From: Burkholderia cenocepacia
Lineage (GTDB): Bacteria > Pseudomonadota > Gammaproteobacteria > Burkholderiales > Burkholderiaceae
Direction: 5' to 3'
Assembly: GCF_900446215.1 (NCBI RefSeq)
Contig: NZ_UAQZ01000001.1
Span: 496,001 to 560,000, forward strand
Length of the DNA stretch: 64,000 nucleotides
Shown: in pieces, positions 16,680 through 26,749 of the stretch
How the letters are laid out: every line of letters starts with the position of its first letter
Position numbering within the stretch: position 1 is the stretch's first letter
Translations under genes and position numbers: made by a program
Notes under the pieces: generated by a model
The model's input: the letters and a program-made list of their open reading frames with translations, nothing else
What the model was told of the DNA's origin: nothing
The model's database searches: none

Positions 16680-18685
16680 CAGTTGGCCTCCAGTTCCACG
16701 TCGTCGACGCGCGCGGCCGTGCGCTGCGTCGGCTGCTTGTCTTCGGTCTTGCGCACCGTCGACGCAGGGATGTAATAGCCGTCGTTATCGCGCGAGCTGT
16801 AGATCACGAGCGTCGCGATGATTCCGACGAGCCCGCCGATCGCCATCCACCAGATGTGCCACACCAGCGCGAAGCCGAGCACCAGGCTGAAGATCGCGAT
16901 CACGAGGCCCGCGCAGGTATTCGACGGCATGTGGATGTCGCGAATCGCCGCCGGGTTCGGCCGGCCTTCGCCGCGCGCCTTCATGTCCGCGTACGCGTCG
17001 AGCGTGCGCACCTGCGGGATCACCGCGAAGTTGTAGTCGGCCGGCGGCGACGACGTCGCCCATTCCAGCGTGCGGCCGCCCCACGGATCGCCCGTGGTGT
17101 CGCGGTATTCCGGCAGGTGACGGTTGCGGATGCTGACGACCAGTTGCAGCAGCTGGCATGCGATGCCGATCGCGATCAGCACGGCGCCGAACGCGGCGAC
17201 CAGCAGCCACGGATGCCAGGCCGGGTTGTCGTAGTGGTTCAGGCGGCGCGTCATGCCCATGAAGCCGAGCACGTACAGCGGCACGAACGCGACGTAGAAG
17301 CCGACCTGCCAGAACCAGAACGCCGCCTTGCCGAGCTTCTCGTTCAGCTTGAAGCCGAACGCCTTCGGGAACCAGTAGTTGAAGCCCGCGAGATAGCCGA
17401 ACAGCACGCCGCCGATGATCACGTTGTGGAAGTGCGCGATCAGGAACAGGCTGTTGTGCAGCACGAAGTCCGCGCCGGGGATCGCCATCATCACGCCGGT
17501 CATGCCGCCGAGCGTGAACGTGACCATGAAGCCGATCGTCCACAGCACGGGCGTCGTGAACTCGATCCGGCCGCGGTACATCGTGAACAGCCAGTTGAAC
17601 ACCTTCACGCCGGTCGGAATCGCGATGATCATCGTCATGATCCCGAAGAACGCGTTCACGTTCGCGCCCGAGCCCATCGTGAAGAAGTGATGCAGCCACA
17701 CGAGGAACGACAGCACCATGATCGCGCAGGTCGCGTACACCATCGTCTTGTAGCCGAACAGCGGCTTCTTCGCGAACGTCGCGATGACTTCCGAGAAGAT
17801 CCCGAACGCCGGCAGGATCAGGATGTACACCTCCGGATGGCCCCACGCCCAGATCAGGTTCAGGTACAGCATCGCGTTGCCGCCGGCTTCGTTCGTGAAG
17901 AAATGCATGCCGAGGTAACGGTCGAGGCCGAGCAGCGCGAGCGTCGCGGTCAGGATCGGGAACGACGCCATGATCAGCACGTTCGTGCAGAGCGCCGTCC
18001 ACGTGAACACCGGCATCTTCATCAGCGTCATGCCCGGCGCGCGCATCTTGATGATCGTCACGAAGAAGTTCACGCCGGTCAGCAGCGTGCCGACCCCGGA
18101 GATCTGCAGCGCCCACAGGTAGTAGTCGACCCCTACCCCCGGACTGAACTGCAGCTCCGACAGCGGCGGGTACGCGAGCCAGCCCGTCTGCGCGAATTCG
18201 CCGATCACGAGCGACACGTTGATCAGGATCGCGCTGACCGCCGTCATCCAGAACGACAGCGAGTTGATGAACGGGAACGCGACGTCGCGCGCGCCGATCT
18301 GCAGCGGCACGACCAGGTTCATCAGGCCGACCATGAACACCATCGCCATGAAGAAGATCATGATCACGCCGTGTGCCGTGAAGATCTGGTCATAGTGGTG
18401 CGGCGGCAGGTAGCCGGGCGCGTTGTACGCGAGCGCGAGCTGCATGCGCATCATGATCGCGTCGGCGAAGCCGCGCAGCAGCATGATCAGCGCGACGATG
18501 ATGTACATCACGCCGAGTCTCTTGTGGTCGACCGTGGTCAGCCATTCCGTCCACAGCCATTTCCAGCGGCCGGTGATCGTCAGCGCGGCGAGAATGCCCA
18601 GCACGACCAGCCCCATGAAGGCGCCGGCCCCCATGATGATGGGCTGATCGAACGGGATCGCCGAAAGTGTGAGTTTGCCGAACAT
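16679..18685 (-). CDS. cyoB: Cytochrome bo3 quinol oxidase subunit I (catalytic)
   Basis: Catalytic subunit of 668 aa that carries heme b, heme o3 and CuB, reduces O2 to water and pumps protons. Key motifs are visible: [19 protein letters not shown] with a heme ligand, [20 protein letters not shown] with the CuB ligand and cross-linked Tyr, [11 protein letters not shown] with the two further CuB histidines, and [13 protein letters not shown] with heme ligands. Length matches E. coli CyoB (663 aa). It follows cyoA by 3 bp. Confidence 0.97.
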   Translation of the reverse strand: MFGKLTLSAIPFDQPIIMGAGAFMGLVVLGILAALTITGRWKWLWTEWLTTVDHKRLGVMYIIVALIMLLRGFADAIMMRMQLALAYNAPGYLPPHHYDQIFTAHGVIMIFFMAMVFMVGLMNLVVPLQIGARDVAFPFINSLSFWMTAVSAILINVSLVIGEFAQTGWLAYPPLSELQFSPGVGVDYYLWALQISGVGTLLTGVNFFVTIIKMRAPGMTLMKMPVFTWTALCTNVLIMASFPILTATLALLGLDRYLGMHFFTNEAGGNAMLYLNLIWAWGHPEVYILILPAFGIFSEVIATFAKKPLFGYKTMVYATCAIMVLSFLVWLHHFFTMGSGANVNAFFGIMTMIIAIPTGVKVFNWLFTMYRGRIEFTTPVLWTIGFMVTFTLGGMTGVMMAIPGADFVLHNSLFLIAHFHNVIIGGVLFGYLAGFNYWFPKAFGFKLNEKLGKAAFWFWQVGFYVAFVPLYVLGFMGMTRRLNHYDNPAWHPWLLVAAFGAVLIAIGIACQLLQLVVSIRNRHLPEYRDTTGDPWGGRTLEWATSSPPADYNFAVIPQVRTLDAYADMKARGEGRPNPAAIRDIHMPSNTCAGLVIAIFSLVLGFALVWHIWWMAIGGLVGIIATLVIYSSRDNDGYYIPASTVRKTEDKQPTQRTAARVDDVELEAN

Positions 18686-18688
18686 GCG

Positions 18689-19576
18689 TTACCCCTTCGT
18701 GCCGCAGGCGGCGTCCTTCAGGTCGAGGACGTGGCCATCGTTGTATTTCGCGATGATGTTGTGGAAGAGCCGCGGATCGACCGACGAGAAGTAGCGCACC
18801 GGCGCCTTCTCGCTCGGCTGCGCGACGCTGCCGTACAAGGTCGCGTCGAGCCGGTCCGGCGACGCCTTCACCTTCTGCACCCACGCATCGAACTGCTCGC
18901 GCGGCTCGGCGAGCGTGCGGAACTTCATGTCGGAGAAACCGCGGCCGCTGAAGTTGGCGGACGTGCCCGCGTAGTTGCCGGGCTCGTCGGCGATCAGGTG
19001 CAGGCGCGTCTGCATGCCGGCCATCGCGTAGACCTGGCCGCCGAGCTGCGGGATGAAGAACGAGTTCATCACCGAATCCGACGTGATGCGGAAGTTCACC
19101 GGCGTGCCGACCGGAATCGCGAGCTGGTTCACCGACGCGATACCGAGTTCCGGATAGATGAACAGCCACTTCCAGTCGAGCGCGACCACCTCGACGTCGA
19201 GCGGCTTCACCGCCGATTCGAGCGGCTTGTACGGATCGAGTTCGTGGGTGGTCTTCCACGTGAGCACCCCGAGGAACAGGATGATCAGCGTCGGTACGGT
19301 CCAGATCACGACCTCGATCGCGGTCGAGTGCGACCAGTTCGGCGCATAGGCGGCGTTGCGGTTCGACGCGCGGTAACGCCACGCGAACCATAGCGTGAGC
19401 AGGATCACCGGCACGACGACGATCAGCATCGCCCAGGTGGACGTCGCGATCAGCGCCTTTTCGGCCGCACCCACGCTTCCTTTCGGATTTAGTACATCTA
19501 AATTACAACCTGACAGGCTCAATGCCGCGCCCATGGACATCAGCGCCGACCAGCCTCTTGAAGCTCTTCTTTTCAT
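18689..19576 (-). CDS. cyoA: Cytochrome bo3 quinol oxidase subunit II (lipoprotein)
   Basis: Subunit II of the quinol oxidase, 295 aa from the ATG at 19574-19576; a GTG codon directly before is the alternative start. The signal peptide ends in a lipobox LSLSGC, so the mature N-terminus is likely lipidated as in E. coli CyoA. Two membrane helices follow, then the periplasmic cupredoxin-like domain. The CuA ligands are absent, as expected for a quinol rather than cytochrome c oxidase. The C-terminal CyoA tail (VDPRLFHNIIAKYNDG) is present. The nearest upstream gene on the same strand is an orphan nuoM-like gene. Confidence 0.95.
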   Translation of the reverse strand: MKRRASRGWSALMSMGAALSLSGCNLDVLNPKGSVGAAEKALIATSTWAMLIVVVPVILLTLWFAWRYRASNRNAAYAPNWSHSTAIEVVIWTVPTLIILFLGVLTWKTTHELDPYKPLESAVKPLDVEVVALDWKWLFIYPELGIASVNQLAIPVGTPVNFRITSDSVMNSFFIPQLGGQVYAMAGMQTRLHLIADEPGNYAGTSANFSGRGFSDMKFRTLAEPREQFDAWVQKVKASPDRLDATLYGSVAQPSEKAPVRYFSSVDPRLFHNIIAKYNDGHVLDLKDAACGTKG

Positions 19577-19849
19577 CACACAGCCCGAGGGTCATTGAAT
19601 CCGTTTGCGTACGCCCGATGCGCATTCGATTCACGAAATTGGCCGAATCATACGTCGCGCGAGTGCGATGAAAAACCGGTGCATGCGGCAAATCATCATT
19701 GCAAAATCTGCCGTGAGTCACATTGTCGCGGGGCAATTTCACGCAGCCGGAAGCGAGCCTGGCACGCGCCGTGCCGGACCGCGATCGATGCGCGCGCAAC
19801 GACGCGCGCCGCGTGAGGCGGCGCGCTTGCGCGGCTCGACGTGCCGGGA

Positions 19850-21379
19850 TCAGTCGTGCGTCGACGCCATGTACGACGGCAGCGCCGGCGTGGGGCCATC
19901 CCCTGCCGGCACCTTCGAATGGCTCGCTTCCTGGATCAGCCTGCCGACGGTCGGATCGATCGCATCGGTGAACGGTTTCGGATCGATGCCGACCGCGAGC
20001 ACGATCAGCGCGAGCGACGCGAACATCACGATCTCGCGACGGTTCAGGTCGGCGAGCTTCGCGATCCGCTGGCTCGCGACCTTGCCGAACACGACGCGCT
20101 TGAGCATCCACAGCGTGTACGACGCGCTGAGGATCAGCGTGAGCGCCGCGATCGCGCCGATCCAGAAGTTGAAGCGGATCGCGCCCATGATCACCATGAA
20201 CTCGCCGACGAACCCCGACGTGCCCGGCAGGCCGACGTTGGCCATCGCGAACAGCAGCGTGAAGGTCGCGAAACGCGGCATCACGCCCGCCACGCCGCCG
20301 TACGCGGCGATCTCGCGCTGCTTGGTGCGATCCACGAGCACGTTCACGCACAACAGCATTGCGCCCGCCACGAAGCCGTACGACACGAGCTGCACGATCG
20401 CGCCTTCGACGCCGATCCGATTGAACAGGAACAGGCCGAGCGTGACGATCCCCATGTGCGCGACCGTCGAATACGCCAGCAGCTTGCCGAGGTCGGTCTG
20501 CGCGAGCGCGACGAGGCTCGCGTAGACGATCGCGAACAGCGACAGCGCGATCACGGCCGGCGCGAAGAAGTGACTCGCGTCCGGCGTGATCGGCAGCGCG
20601 AAGCGCAGGAACCCGTAGCCGCCGAGCTTGAGCATCGCGAGCATCAGCGCGGCGCCCGTCGGGCCGTCCGTGTAGACGTCGCTCAGCCACGTGTGGACCG
20701 GCCACATCGGCACCTTGACCGCGAACGCGGCGAAGAAGCCGAGGAACACCAGCAACTGCGGCGCGAAACCGAGCTGCAGCGTGCGCCACACGGCCATGTC
20801 GAACGTATGCGACTGCGCGTACAGGTACAGCATCGCCATCAGCAGCAACAGCGAGCCGGCGAACGAGATGAAGAAGAACTTCACGGCCGCATACACGCGT
20901 CGCTCGCGCCCCCACGTGCCGATCAGCAAGTACAGCGGGATCAGCGTCGCCTCGAAGAAGATGAAGAACAGCAGCCCGTCCTGCGCGACGAACACGCCGA
21001 CCATCAGCCCCGACAGGATCAGGAATGACGCGTAGTACTGCGCGACGCGCACCGTGACCGACTCCCACGACGCCACCACCACCACGAGTGTCGTGAATGC
21101 GGTCAGCACGACGAGCCAGAGCGACGCGCCGTCGATGCCGACCCGCCACCCGGAATTGAATGCCGCCAGCCAGTCGCGTCTTTCGACGAACTGCATCGCG
21201 GCCGAATGCGCATCGAAGCCGGCAACGAGCGGAACCACGGCCGCCAGCCCGGCAATCGCGCCGACCAGCGCGATCAGTCGTATCCGGCGTGCCTGCTGGT
21301 CGGAACCGGCGCGCAGCAGGCCCGCGCCGAACAGTATCGGAACCCAGATGGCCAGGCTCAGGAAGGGGAAATCATGCAT
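19850..21379 (-). CDS. Orphan NuoM-type proton-channel subunit upstream of the cyo operon
   Basis: Membrane protein of 509 aa with about 14 predicted helices, from the proton-antiporter-like NuoM/NuoL/MrpD superfamily and closest to NuoM by motif. The charged residues of the proton path are present: Glu in FFEATLIPLYLLIGTWG, Lys in AFAVKVPMWPVHTWLSD, and the second Lys in LMLAMLKLGGYGFLRF. No other complex I gene is nearby. The gene ends 273 bp before cyoA on the same strand, so a nuoM-cyoABCD transcript is possible. It could be a spare complex I subunit, part of an unrecognised ion pump, or a modulator of the oxidase. Family assignment is firm and role open. Confidence 0.9.
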   Translation of the reverse strand: MHDFPFLSLAIWVPILFGAGLLRAGSDQQARRIRLIALVGAIAGLAAVVPLVAGFDAHSAAMQFVERRDWLAAFNSGWRVGIDGASLWLVVLTAFTTLVVVVASWESVTVRVAQYYASFLILSGLMVGVFVAQDGLLFFIFFEATLIPLYLLIGTWGRERRVYAAVKFFFISFAGSLLLLMAMLYLYAQSHTFDMAVWRTLQLGFAPQLLVFLGFFAAFAVKVPMWPVHTWLSDVYTDGPTGAALMLAMLKLGGYGFLRFALPITPDASHFFAPAVIALSLFAIVYASLVALAQTDLGKLLAYSTVAHMGIVTLGLFLFNRIGVEGAIVQLVSYGFVAGAMLLCVNVLVDRTKQREIAAYGGVAGVMPRFATFTLLFAMANVGLPGTSGFVGEFMVIMGAIRFNFWIGAIAALTLILSASYTLWMLKRVVFGKVASQRIAKLADLNRREIVMFASLALIVLAVGIDPKPFTDAIDPTVGRLIQEASHSKVPAGDGPTPALPSYMASTHD

Positions 21380-21510
21380 GTCAACAGGGCCTTGAGGAGG
21401 TCGCGCCCTGCATCGGGGAAAGGCGCGACGAAAGGAACGAAATCAAATCGACAGGTAGATTTCGTGAATCGCCAATGTTGGCAAAATGTAAAGCGGCATC
21501 ACCGGAAAAC

Positions 21511-21524
21511 TTGACGCCGCTCAA
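21511..21524. promoter_or_regulatory. Imperfect FNR/ANR-like site upstream of nuoM-like gene
   Basis: TTGACGCCGCTCAA matches the TTGAT-N4-ATCAA consensus at 8 of 10 half-site positions. It is about 130 bp before the nuoM-like start, a location where an oxygen-responsive regulator could act. A single imperfect match can arise by chance. Confidence 0.25.
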
Positions 21525-22350
21525 ATGCGATCGGGTTAACCAGCATAAGACGATTGATTATTTTCTGCAGCGCAGCAGAGCATCGATTTTCGGCGGCAGC
21601 GTAGTTCACTGATTTGTTTGAGTAATTTTTCGTATTGCTTGATGCCGTGCGCGATGAAAATCGACGCAGCGCCGCATTTTTGATGTCAACCGGTCATTTC
21701 GGAGGGCCGGAACAGCATGATCGGTGTTCGGCTGTGCCCCGGTCGCTCGGCGCCTCGCTCCTTACAAATAACCTTTCATTGTTATTTCATTTCGTGCCGC
21801 ACGCATTTGAGCGAGGATCGGCCGGGCAAGCACGATCCGGCGCCGGCTCGAAGTCTGGAAGCGTGCCGCCGGCATGAACGGGCGGATCGAACAAGCCGAA
21901 GTGCGCTTCGTCGCCGCTGGCAATCGCAGCCTCGGTTCGATTCACGCGTTTCACGAACGGAAGGCCCTCTATCGTTCGGATACCGAAGCACTGCTGTCGG
22001 TTTGTCTCTGCGCGCTATCAGGTCATGCAATCAGAGGAGATCGGGCGTGTTATCGAGACCTTGCGGAGATCGGCGGCTTACCGCTTGAGACCGCAGCTGT
22101 GCTACGGCAGGGCCACCCGCTCCGGGCGCTTGCCCGCAGAGGCCAGTCCGGCATGCTTGGGACGCTCAGCAGCCGCATCCGCCGCTTCAGGCGCGTTCCG
22201 AAGCATCTCGGATGGGTCTTTTCCCCGGCGTGCCCGGACGAGCAATCGTCAAGCGCTGCCCTCGCGCGCGACGGCAGCGCGCAATACCACGCGGCGCCAA
22301 CCGGTACCCACCTACGTCCAGCGCATTCTTGCTGATGGGCCCGCTGAGGA
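21525..22350. other. Long gene-poor stretch, locally AT-rich
   Basis: I see no convincing gene here. Short open frames exist on both strands (for example 21874-22335 plus), but they lack a Shine-Dalgarno, have no family features, and have Arg/Ala/Ser-rich shadow composition. The part from about 21530 to 21800 is visibly more AT-rich than its surroundings. The stretch lies between the nuoM-like gene promoter and the tRNA-Ser terminator. Confidence 0.5.
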
Positions 22351-22361
22351 CTGAAAAAGAA

Positions 22362-22395
22362 AAAGCCCCGCAAGTCCGAGAACTTGCGGGGCTTT
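22362..22395 (-). terminator. Rho-independent terminator of tRNA-Ser
   Basis: A 14-bp perfect inverted repeat (AAAGCCCCGCAAGT / ACTTGCGGGGCTTT) with a 6-nt loop, flanked by an A-run on the plus strand that gives a U-run on the minus transcript. It starts 12 bp after the encoded CCA of the tRNA. Confidence 0.92.
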
Positions 22396-22406
22396 GTCAC
22401 CGCTTT

Positions 22407-22500
22407 TGGCGGAGACGGAGGGATTCGAACCCTCGATCCAGGTTTTGGCCCAGATGCTCCCTTAGCAGGGGAGTGCCTTCGACCTCTCGGCCACGTCTCC
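22407..22500 (-). tRNA. tRNA-Ser (anticodon GCU)
   Basis: A 94-nt class II tRNA with its CCA end encoded. The acceptor stem is GGAGACG pairing with the 3' GTCTCC region, and the T arm contains GGTTCGAATCC. The anticodon loop reads CTGCTAA, so the anticodon is GCU and decodes AGC/AGU. A long variable arm (GCATCTGGGCCAAAACCTGG) identifies serine. Identity follows directly from these elements. A promoter lies upstream at 22544-22572 and a strong terminator downstream. Confidence 0.97.
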
Positions 22501-22543
22501 CAAACTTTCGCTCGCACCAGGGAGGCAGTGCGACGAGAACGAA

Positions 22544-22572
22544 ATAATATAGGGTTTCGAACCGCCCGTCAA
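22544..22572 (-). promoter_or_regulatory. Sigma-70 promoter of tRNA-Ser
   Basis: Read on the minus strand, TTGACG (22567-22572) and TATTAT (22544-22549) are separated by exactly 17 bp and point to the tRNA, whose 5' end is at 22500. The expected leader is about 36 nt. Confidence 0.75.
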
Positions 22573-22576
22573 TTTC

Positions 22577-22604
22577 CGTGATGCATTTTCTTCAATGCAT
22601 CACG
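22577..22604 (-). terminator. Hairpin after lysC
   Basis: An 11-bp perfect inverted repeat (CGTGATGCATT / AATGCATCACG) with a 6-nt loop, 6 bp past the lysC stop. It lacks a U-run, so it is a weak terminator or a transcript-stabilising hairpin. It abuts the -35 of the tRNA promoter. Confidence 0.5.
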
Positions 22605-22610
22605 AAAAAT

Positions 22611-23864
22611 TCACGATGCCTGGTCGAGTTCGAATGCCTTGTGCAGCGCGCGGACGGCCAGCTCCATGTATTTCTCGTCGATCAGCACCGAAATCTTGAT
22701 TTCGGACGTCGAGATCATCTGGATGTTGATGCCCTCTTCCGACAACGTGCGGAACATCTTGCTCGCGACGCCCACGTGCGACCGCATGCCGACGCCGACG
22801 ACCGACACCTTCGACACCTTCGGGTCACCCTGCACGCGCTCGGCGCTCACATGGCCCTGCACCTGGTTGGTGAGGATATCCATCGCCTTCTGGTAGTCGC
22901 CGCGACCGACCGTAAACGTGAAGTCGGTTTTGCCTTCGACGCTCTGGTTCTGGATGATCATGTCGACGTCGACGTTCGCATCGGCCACCGGGCCGAGGAT
23001 CTGATATGCGATGCCCGGCTTGTCGGGCACGCCCATCACAGCAATGCGTGCTTCGTCGCGCTGGAACGCGATGCCGGAAATGACTGCCTTTTCCATGGTC
23101 TCGTCTTCTTCAAAAGTAATCAGGGTGCCCGAGCGCATTTCTTCGTCGAGCGCAATCAGCGGATCGGTCAGGCTCGACAGCACACGCGTCTTCACCTGGT
23201 ATTTGCCGGCGAATTCGACCGAGCGGATCTGCAGGACCTTCGAGCCGAGGCTGGCCATTTCCAGCATTTCCTCGAACGTCACGCGATCGAGGCGGCGCGC
23301 CTCTTCGACGACACGCGGATCGGTCGTGTAGACGCCGTCGACGTCGGTATAGATCAGGCACTCTTCGGCACCCAGCGCAGCCGCCACCGCCACCGCCGAC
23401 GTGTCAGAGCCGCCCCGGCCCAGCGTCGTGATGTGACCGTCCGGATCGACGCCCTGGAAGCCCGTGATGATCACGACCTTGCCCGCGTTCAGATCGTCCT
23501 TCACGCGCTCGTCGTCGATCGAGTGAATGCGTGCTTTCGTAAACGCGCTGTCGGTCTTGATCGGCACTTGCCAGCCGGCATAGCTCACGGCCTCGACGCC
23601 GATTTCCTGCAGCGCGATCGACAGCAGGCCGACGCTGACCTGCTCGCCGGTCGACGCGATCATGTCGAGCTCACGCGGGCTCGGCTGGCTCGAAATCTCT
23701 TTCGCGAGACCGAGCAGACGGTTGGTTTCGCCGGACATCGCCGACGGCACGACCACCATCTGGTGCCCGGCCTGATGCCATTTTGCGACGCGTTTCGCGA
23801 CGTTCTTGATGCGCTCGACCGAGCCCATCGAAGTGCCGCCGTATTTGTGTACGATGAGTGCCAT
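22611..23864 (-). CDS. lysC: Aspartate kinase
   Basis: Cytoplasmic enzyme that phosphorylates L-aspartate, the first step to lysine, threonine and methionine. 417 aa from the ATG at 23862-23864, chosen because it yields the canonical N-terminus [19 protein letters not shown]; the frame upstream has no homology. The kinase domain includes [20 protein letters not shown]. Two ACT domains at the C-terminus provide feedback control ([16 protein letters not shown] in the second). Length matches other proteobacterial LysC alpha chains. dapA of the same pathway is elsewhere in the window (46103-47005), not linked. Confidence 0.97.
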   Translation of the reverse strand: MALIVHKYGGTSMGSVERIKNVAKRVAKWHQAGHQMVVVPSAMSGETNRLLGLAKEISSQPSPRELDMIASTGEQVSVGLLSIALQEIGVEAVSYAGWQVPIKTDSAFTKARIHSIDDERVKDDLNAGKVVIITGFQGVDPDGHITTLGRGGSDTSAVAVAAALGAEECLIYTDVDGVYTTDPRVVEEARRLDRVTFEEMLEMASLGSKVLQIRSVEFAGKYQVKTRVLSSLTDPLIALDEEMRSGTLITFEEDETMEKAVISGIAFQRDEARIAVMGVPDKPGIAYQILGPVADANVDVDMIIQNQSVEGKTDFTFTVGRGDYQKAMDILTNQVQGHVSAERVQGDPKVSKVSVVGVGMRSHVGVASKMFRTLSEEGINIQMISTSEIKISVLIDEKYMELAVRALHKAFELDQAS

Positions 23865-24206
23865 TGTCGTTCTGAACTGGAGGAGAAACCGCACGGGCGC
23901 GCTGGGCAGGCCGCGTAGCCGTTCGGTCACGCGGCTTGTGGCTGTGGACGGACGACGAGGGGGACGGCTGGGACGCAACACGCAAGCGTGACGGATTTTG
24001 CCCGGAAGGCCGATCAGGCCGCGCAAACCGGGTACGTCACGCGGAAAACCTGCACAAAACGCTCAAAAATCGAGCCGAGCAAACGACCGAGCGTACCCGA
24101 TAGAAGCCCGCTTGACAAGCCGCGCGCCGTGTCGGCGGCCGTTCCGGCGCTGTTTACCAAATGGTGAAAACGGGCACGCCATCGCGCCGCCGGCAGGCTG
24201 CCGCCG
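23865..24206. other. Intergenic gap between tilS and lysC, nothing recognised
   Basis: About 340 bp that hold the lysC leader on the minus strand. I looked for a lysine riboswitch or an attenuator peptide and saw neither, and I see no strong Shine-Dalgarno directly before the lysC ATG. Confidence 0.4.
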
Positions 24207-25628
24207 CTACGCGATCAGCAGGTCGGGACGCCATTCGATCCGGCGCCATGCGGCGGCGCCGGACGTCGCGCCGTCAGGCACGTCGATGTCGCGATTGACG
24301 CCCAGCCGCGGCACGTAGATCAGCCGGTCGCCCGCGAACAGCAGCGGCACGTCGCGCTGCCAGGCCGGCACGCCGCGCTCCTGGAACAGGTTCTTCAGCG
24401 TCCGGCCCGGCCCGCCCGGCGACGTACGCATCCGTTCGCCGCCCGCCCGGGCGCGCGCAGCCAGCCGCGCACCGCGCAGCAGCGCCTCCGGTACCGCATC
24501 GGCGCTCCCCGCGTCGGCCGGCGCGAACACGAACGTGCCGCGCCATCCCGGCAGATGCCACACTTCCTGCCCGTCCCATGCAAGCGCCGCCTCCGGGTGC
24601 GGCGTACCGGTGCCGTCGTCGGCCGGTTCGCTGCTGTCGCCCGCTTCCCAGTACACGACATCGCGATAGAGCCTCAGGCACTGCCCCGCGTGATCGACGC
24701 GCAGCGCATGCGCGTCGTGCGCGGCACGCAGTTGCCGCATCATGTTGGCGAGCCGCGCAGCCGACGCGCCCGGCAAACCGAGCCGGCGCATCCAGAAGCG
24801 CAGCAGATTCGCACCGCGCGTATCGTCGAATCCGACCAGCGCGTCGCGCGACAGCGCTCGCCCGTCGTCGCGCGCGGCGACGGCGAAATCCAGCTCGGCC
24901 AGATCGTCGAGCAGCCGCTGCGCGGCGGCCGCATGCTGGGCCGCGCGACCGAGCGCATCGCGAAAACCCGGAAAATGCACGGCCAGCGCCGGCAGCACAT
25001 CGAGGCGCAGCGCATTGCGTGCATAGCGCGTATCGCCGTTCGATTCGTCATCGATCCAGGTCAGCGCATGCTGCTCCGCATAGCGCTCGAGTTGTGCGCG
25101 CAACAGTCGCAGCAACGGGCGCACACGCTCGATACTCACGCCGTCGGGGCGATAACGCGGCGCCATCGCGGCAAGCCCCGCGATTCCCGCCCCGCGCAAC
25201 AGCTGCAGCAGCACCGTCTCGGCCTGATCGTCCGCATGTTGCGCGAGCCACAGCGTCGCCACGCCGTGGCGTTCGCCCATCGCGTCGAGCGCCGCGTAGC
25301 GACGCTCGCGCGCGGTCGCCTCGATGCCGAGCCCGCTGTCGCGCGGCACGTCGACGCGCATCGATTCGAATGCGACACCGAGTCGCGCCGCTTCCGCTTC
25401 GGCATGCGCGACCCAGGCGTCCGCGTTCGCGCTCAGGCCGTGATGCACGTGCAGCGCAACGCAGCGCGAGGCGCCCGCGACGCGCACGGCCGCGTCGAGC
25501 AGCACGGTCGAATCGAGGCCGCCGCTGTAGGCGATCGCGATGCGCGCATCAGGCGGCAGGCCGGAAAGCGCAACGCCGACCGCGTCGAGTACAGCGCGGT
25601 CGGCGGAGAATTCGGTGGGCGGGATCAC
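24207..25628 (-). CDS. tilS: tRNA(Ile)-lysidine synthetase
   Basis: Modifies C34 of the AUA-decoding tRNA-Ile to lysidine with ATP and lysine, so it is essential for isoleucine decoding. 473 aa with a GTG start. The PP-loop ATPase motif SGGLDST is at residues 35-41, followed by LHVHHGLSANADAW and the LAQHADDQAETVLLQLLRGAG motif. The C-terminal TilS domain includes GRTLKNLFQERGVPAWQRD. The gene starts 46 bp after accA; the accA-tilS order is common in betaproteobacteria. Confidence 0.96.
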   Translation of the reverse strand: MIPPTEFSADRAVLDAVGVALSGLPPDARIAIAYSGGLDSTVLLDAAVRVAGASRCVALHVHHGLSANADAWVAHAEAEAARLGVAFESMRVDVPRDSGLGIEATARERRYAALDAMGERHGVATLWLAQHADDQAETVLLQLLRGAGIAGLAAMAPRYRPDGVSIERVRPLLRLLRAQLERYAEQHALTWIDDESNGDTRYARNALRLDVLPALAVHFPGFRDALGRAAQHAAAAQRLLDDLAELDFAVAARDDGRALSRDALVGFDDTRGANLLRFWMRRLGLPGASAARLANMMRQLRAAHDAHALRVDHAGQCLRLYRDVVYWEAGDSSEPADDGTGTPHPEAALAWDGQEVWHLPGWRGTFVFAPADAGSADAVPEALLRGARLAARARAGGERMRTSPGGPGRTLKNLFQERGVPAWQRDVPLLFAGDRLIYVPRLGVNRDIDVPDGATSGAAAWRRIEWRPDLLIA

Positions 25629-25674
25629 GAGCGTGACACGCGCGCAACGGCGCGCGAATTGAATACGCAGCCGG

Positions 25675-26646
25675 TCATGCGCCCGGCGTGGTTTCCTTGA
25701 ACTTGCCGTAGGCCATCAGGCGCTCGAAGCGACGCTCGCGCAGCGCGTCGATGCTCATGCCCTGGAACTGGCGCAGCGAATCGGCCAGCGCACGGCGCAG
25801 CAGCGCGGCCATGCCCTTCGGATCGCGATGCGCGCCGCCGAGCGGCTCGTTGATGATCTTGTCGATCAGGCCAAGCGCCTTCAGACGGTGCGCGGTCAGG
25901 CCGAGCGCTTCCGCAGCTTCCGGCGCCTTCGCGGCGCTCTTCCACAGGATCGACGCACAGCCTTCCGGCGAGATCACCGAGTAGGTCGAGAACTGCAGCA
26001 TCATCACGGTGTCGGCCACCGCGATCGCCAGCGCACCGCCCGAGCCGCCCTCGCCGATCACCGTCGTGATGATTGGCGTCTTCAGCTCGGCCATCACGTA
26101 CAGGTTGCGGCCGATCGCCTCCGACTGGCCGCGCTCTTCCGCGCCGATACCCGGGTACGCACCCGGCGTGTCGACGAACGTGAAGATCGGCAGCCCGAAC
26201 TTCTCGGCCAGACGCATCAGCCGTTCGGCCTTGCGATAGCCTTCCGGGCGCGGCATCCCGAAGTTGCGCGCGGCGCGCTCCTTCGTGTCGCGGCCCTTCT
26301 GGTGACCGATCACCATGCACGGATGGCCGCCGAAGCGCGCGAGACCGCCGACGATCGACAGGTCGTCCGCGAACGCGCGGTCGCCATGCAGCTCGTGAAA
26401 ATCGGTAAACAGTTCCGCAACGTAATCGAGCGTGTACGGACGCTGCGGATGCCGCGCGATCTGCGAAACCTGCCATGGCGACAGGTTCGCGTAGAGGTCT
26501 TTCGTCAGTTGCTGGCTTTTCTTCGACAGCCGCTCGATTTCTTCCGAAATATCGACAGCCGAGTCGTCCTGCACGAATCGCAGCTCTTCGATCTTGGCCT
26601 CGAGTTCGGCGATCGGCTGTTCGAAATCCAGAAACGTGGTCTTCAT
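25675..26646 (-). CDS. accA: Acetyl-CoA carboxylase carboxyltransferase subunit alpha
   Basis: Alpha half of the carboxyltransferase that makes malonyl-CoA, first step of fatty-acid synthesis. 323 aa, close to E. coli AccA (319). The N-terminus [20 protein letters not shown] is typical. The crotonase-like core includes [40 protein letters not shown] and [16 protein letters not shown], which form the biotin- and CoA-binding oxyanion loops. It lies in a same-strand run with the glycosylase gene (103 bp upstream) and tilS. Confidence 0.97.
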   Translation of the reverse strand: MKTTFLDFEQPIAELEAKIEELRFVQDDSAVDISEEIERLSKKSQQLTKDLYANLSPWQVSQIARHPQRPYTLDYVAELFTDFHELHGDRAFADDLSIVGGLARFGGHPCMVIGHQKGRDTKERAARNFGMPRPEGYRKAERLMRLAEKFGLPIFTFVDTPGAYPGIGAEERGQSEAIGRNLYVMAELKTPIITTVIGEGGSGGALAIAVADTVMMLQFSTYSVISPEGCASILWKSAAKAPEAAEALGLTAHRLKALGLIDKIINEPLGGAHRDPKGMAALLRRALADSLRQFQGMSIDALRERRFERLMAYGKFKETTPGA

Positions 26647-26749
26647 GTGTTCGAATCCTTGGGTCTTGCGGCAGCGCGTATTCTACCCGCGCGGGCGACG
26701 CTCAAAACCGGCTCTCAACTATTGATGTTTAAAACCCGATAGCCGACAC

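Noticed and set aside
16856..19393. 845-aa frame opposite cyoB/cyoA
   Set aside because: Antisense shadow of conserved oxidase genes, with charged low-complexity composition.
21874..22335. Hypothetical 153-aa protein upstream of tRNA-Ser
   Set aside because: No Shine-Dalgarno, no recognisable feature, and other frames are equally open across the same stretch.
23865..24206. Lysine riboswitch in the lysC leader
   Set aside because: I could not find the paired elements of the lysine aptamer. Control by ACT domains in the protein explains feedback.
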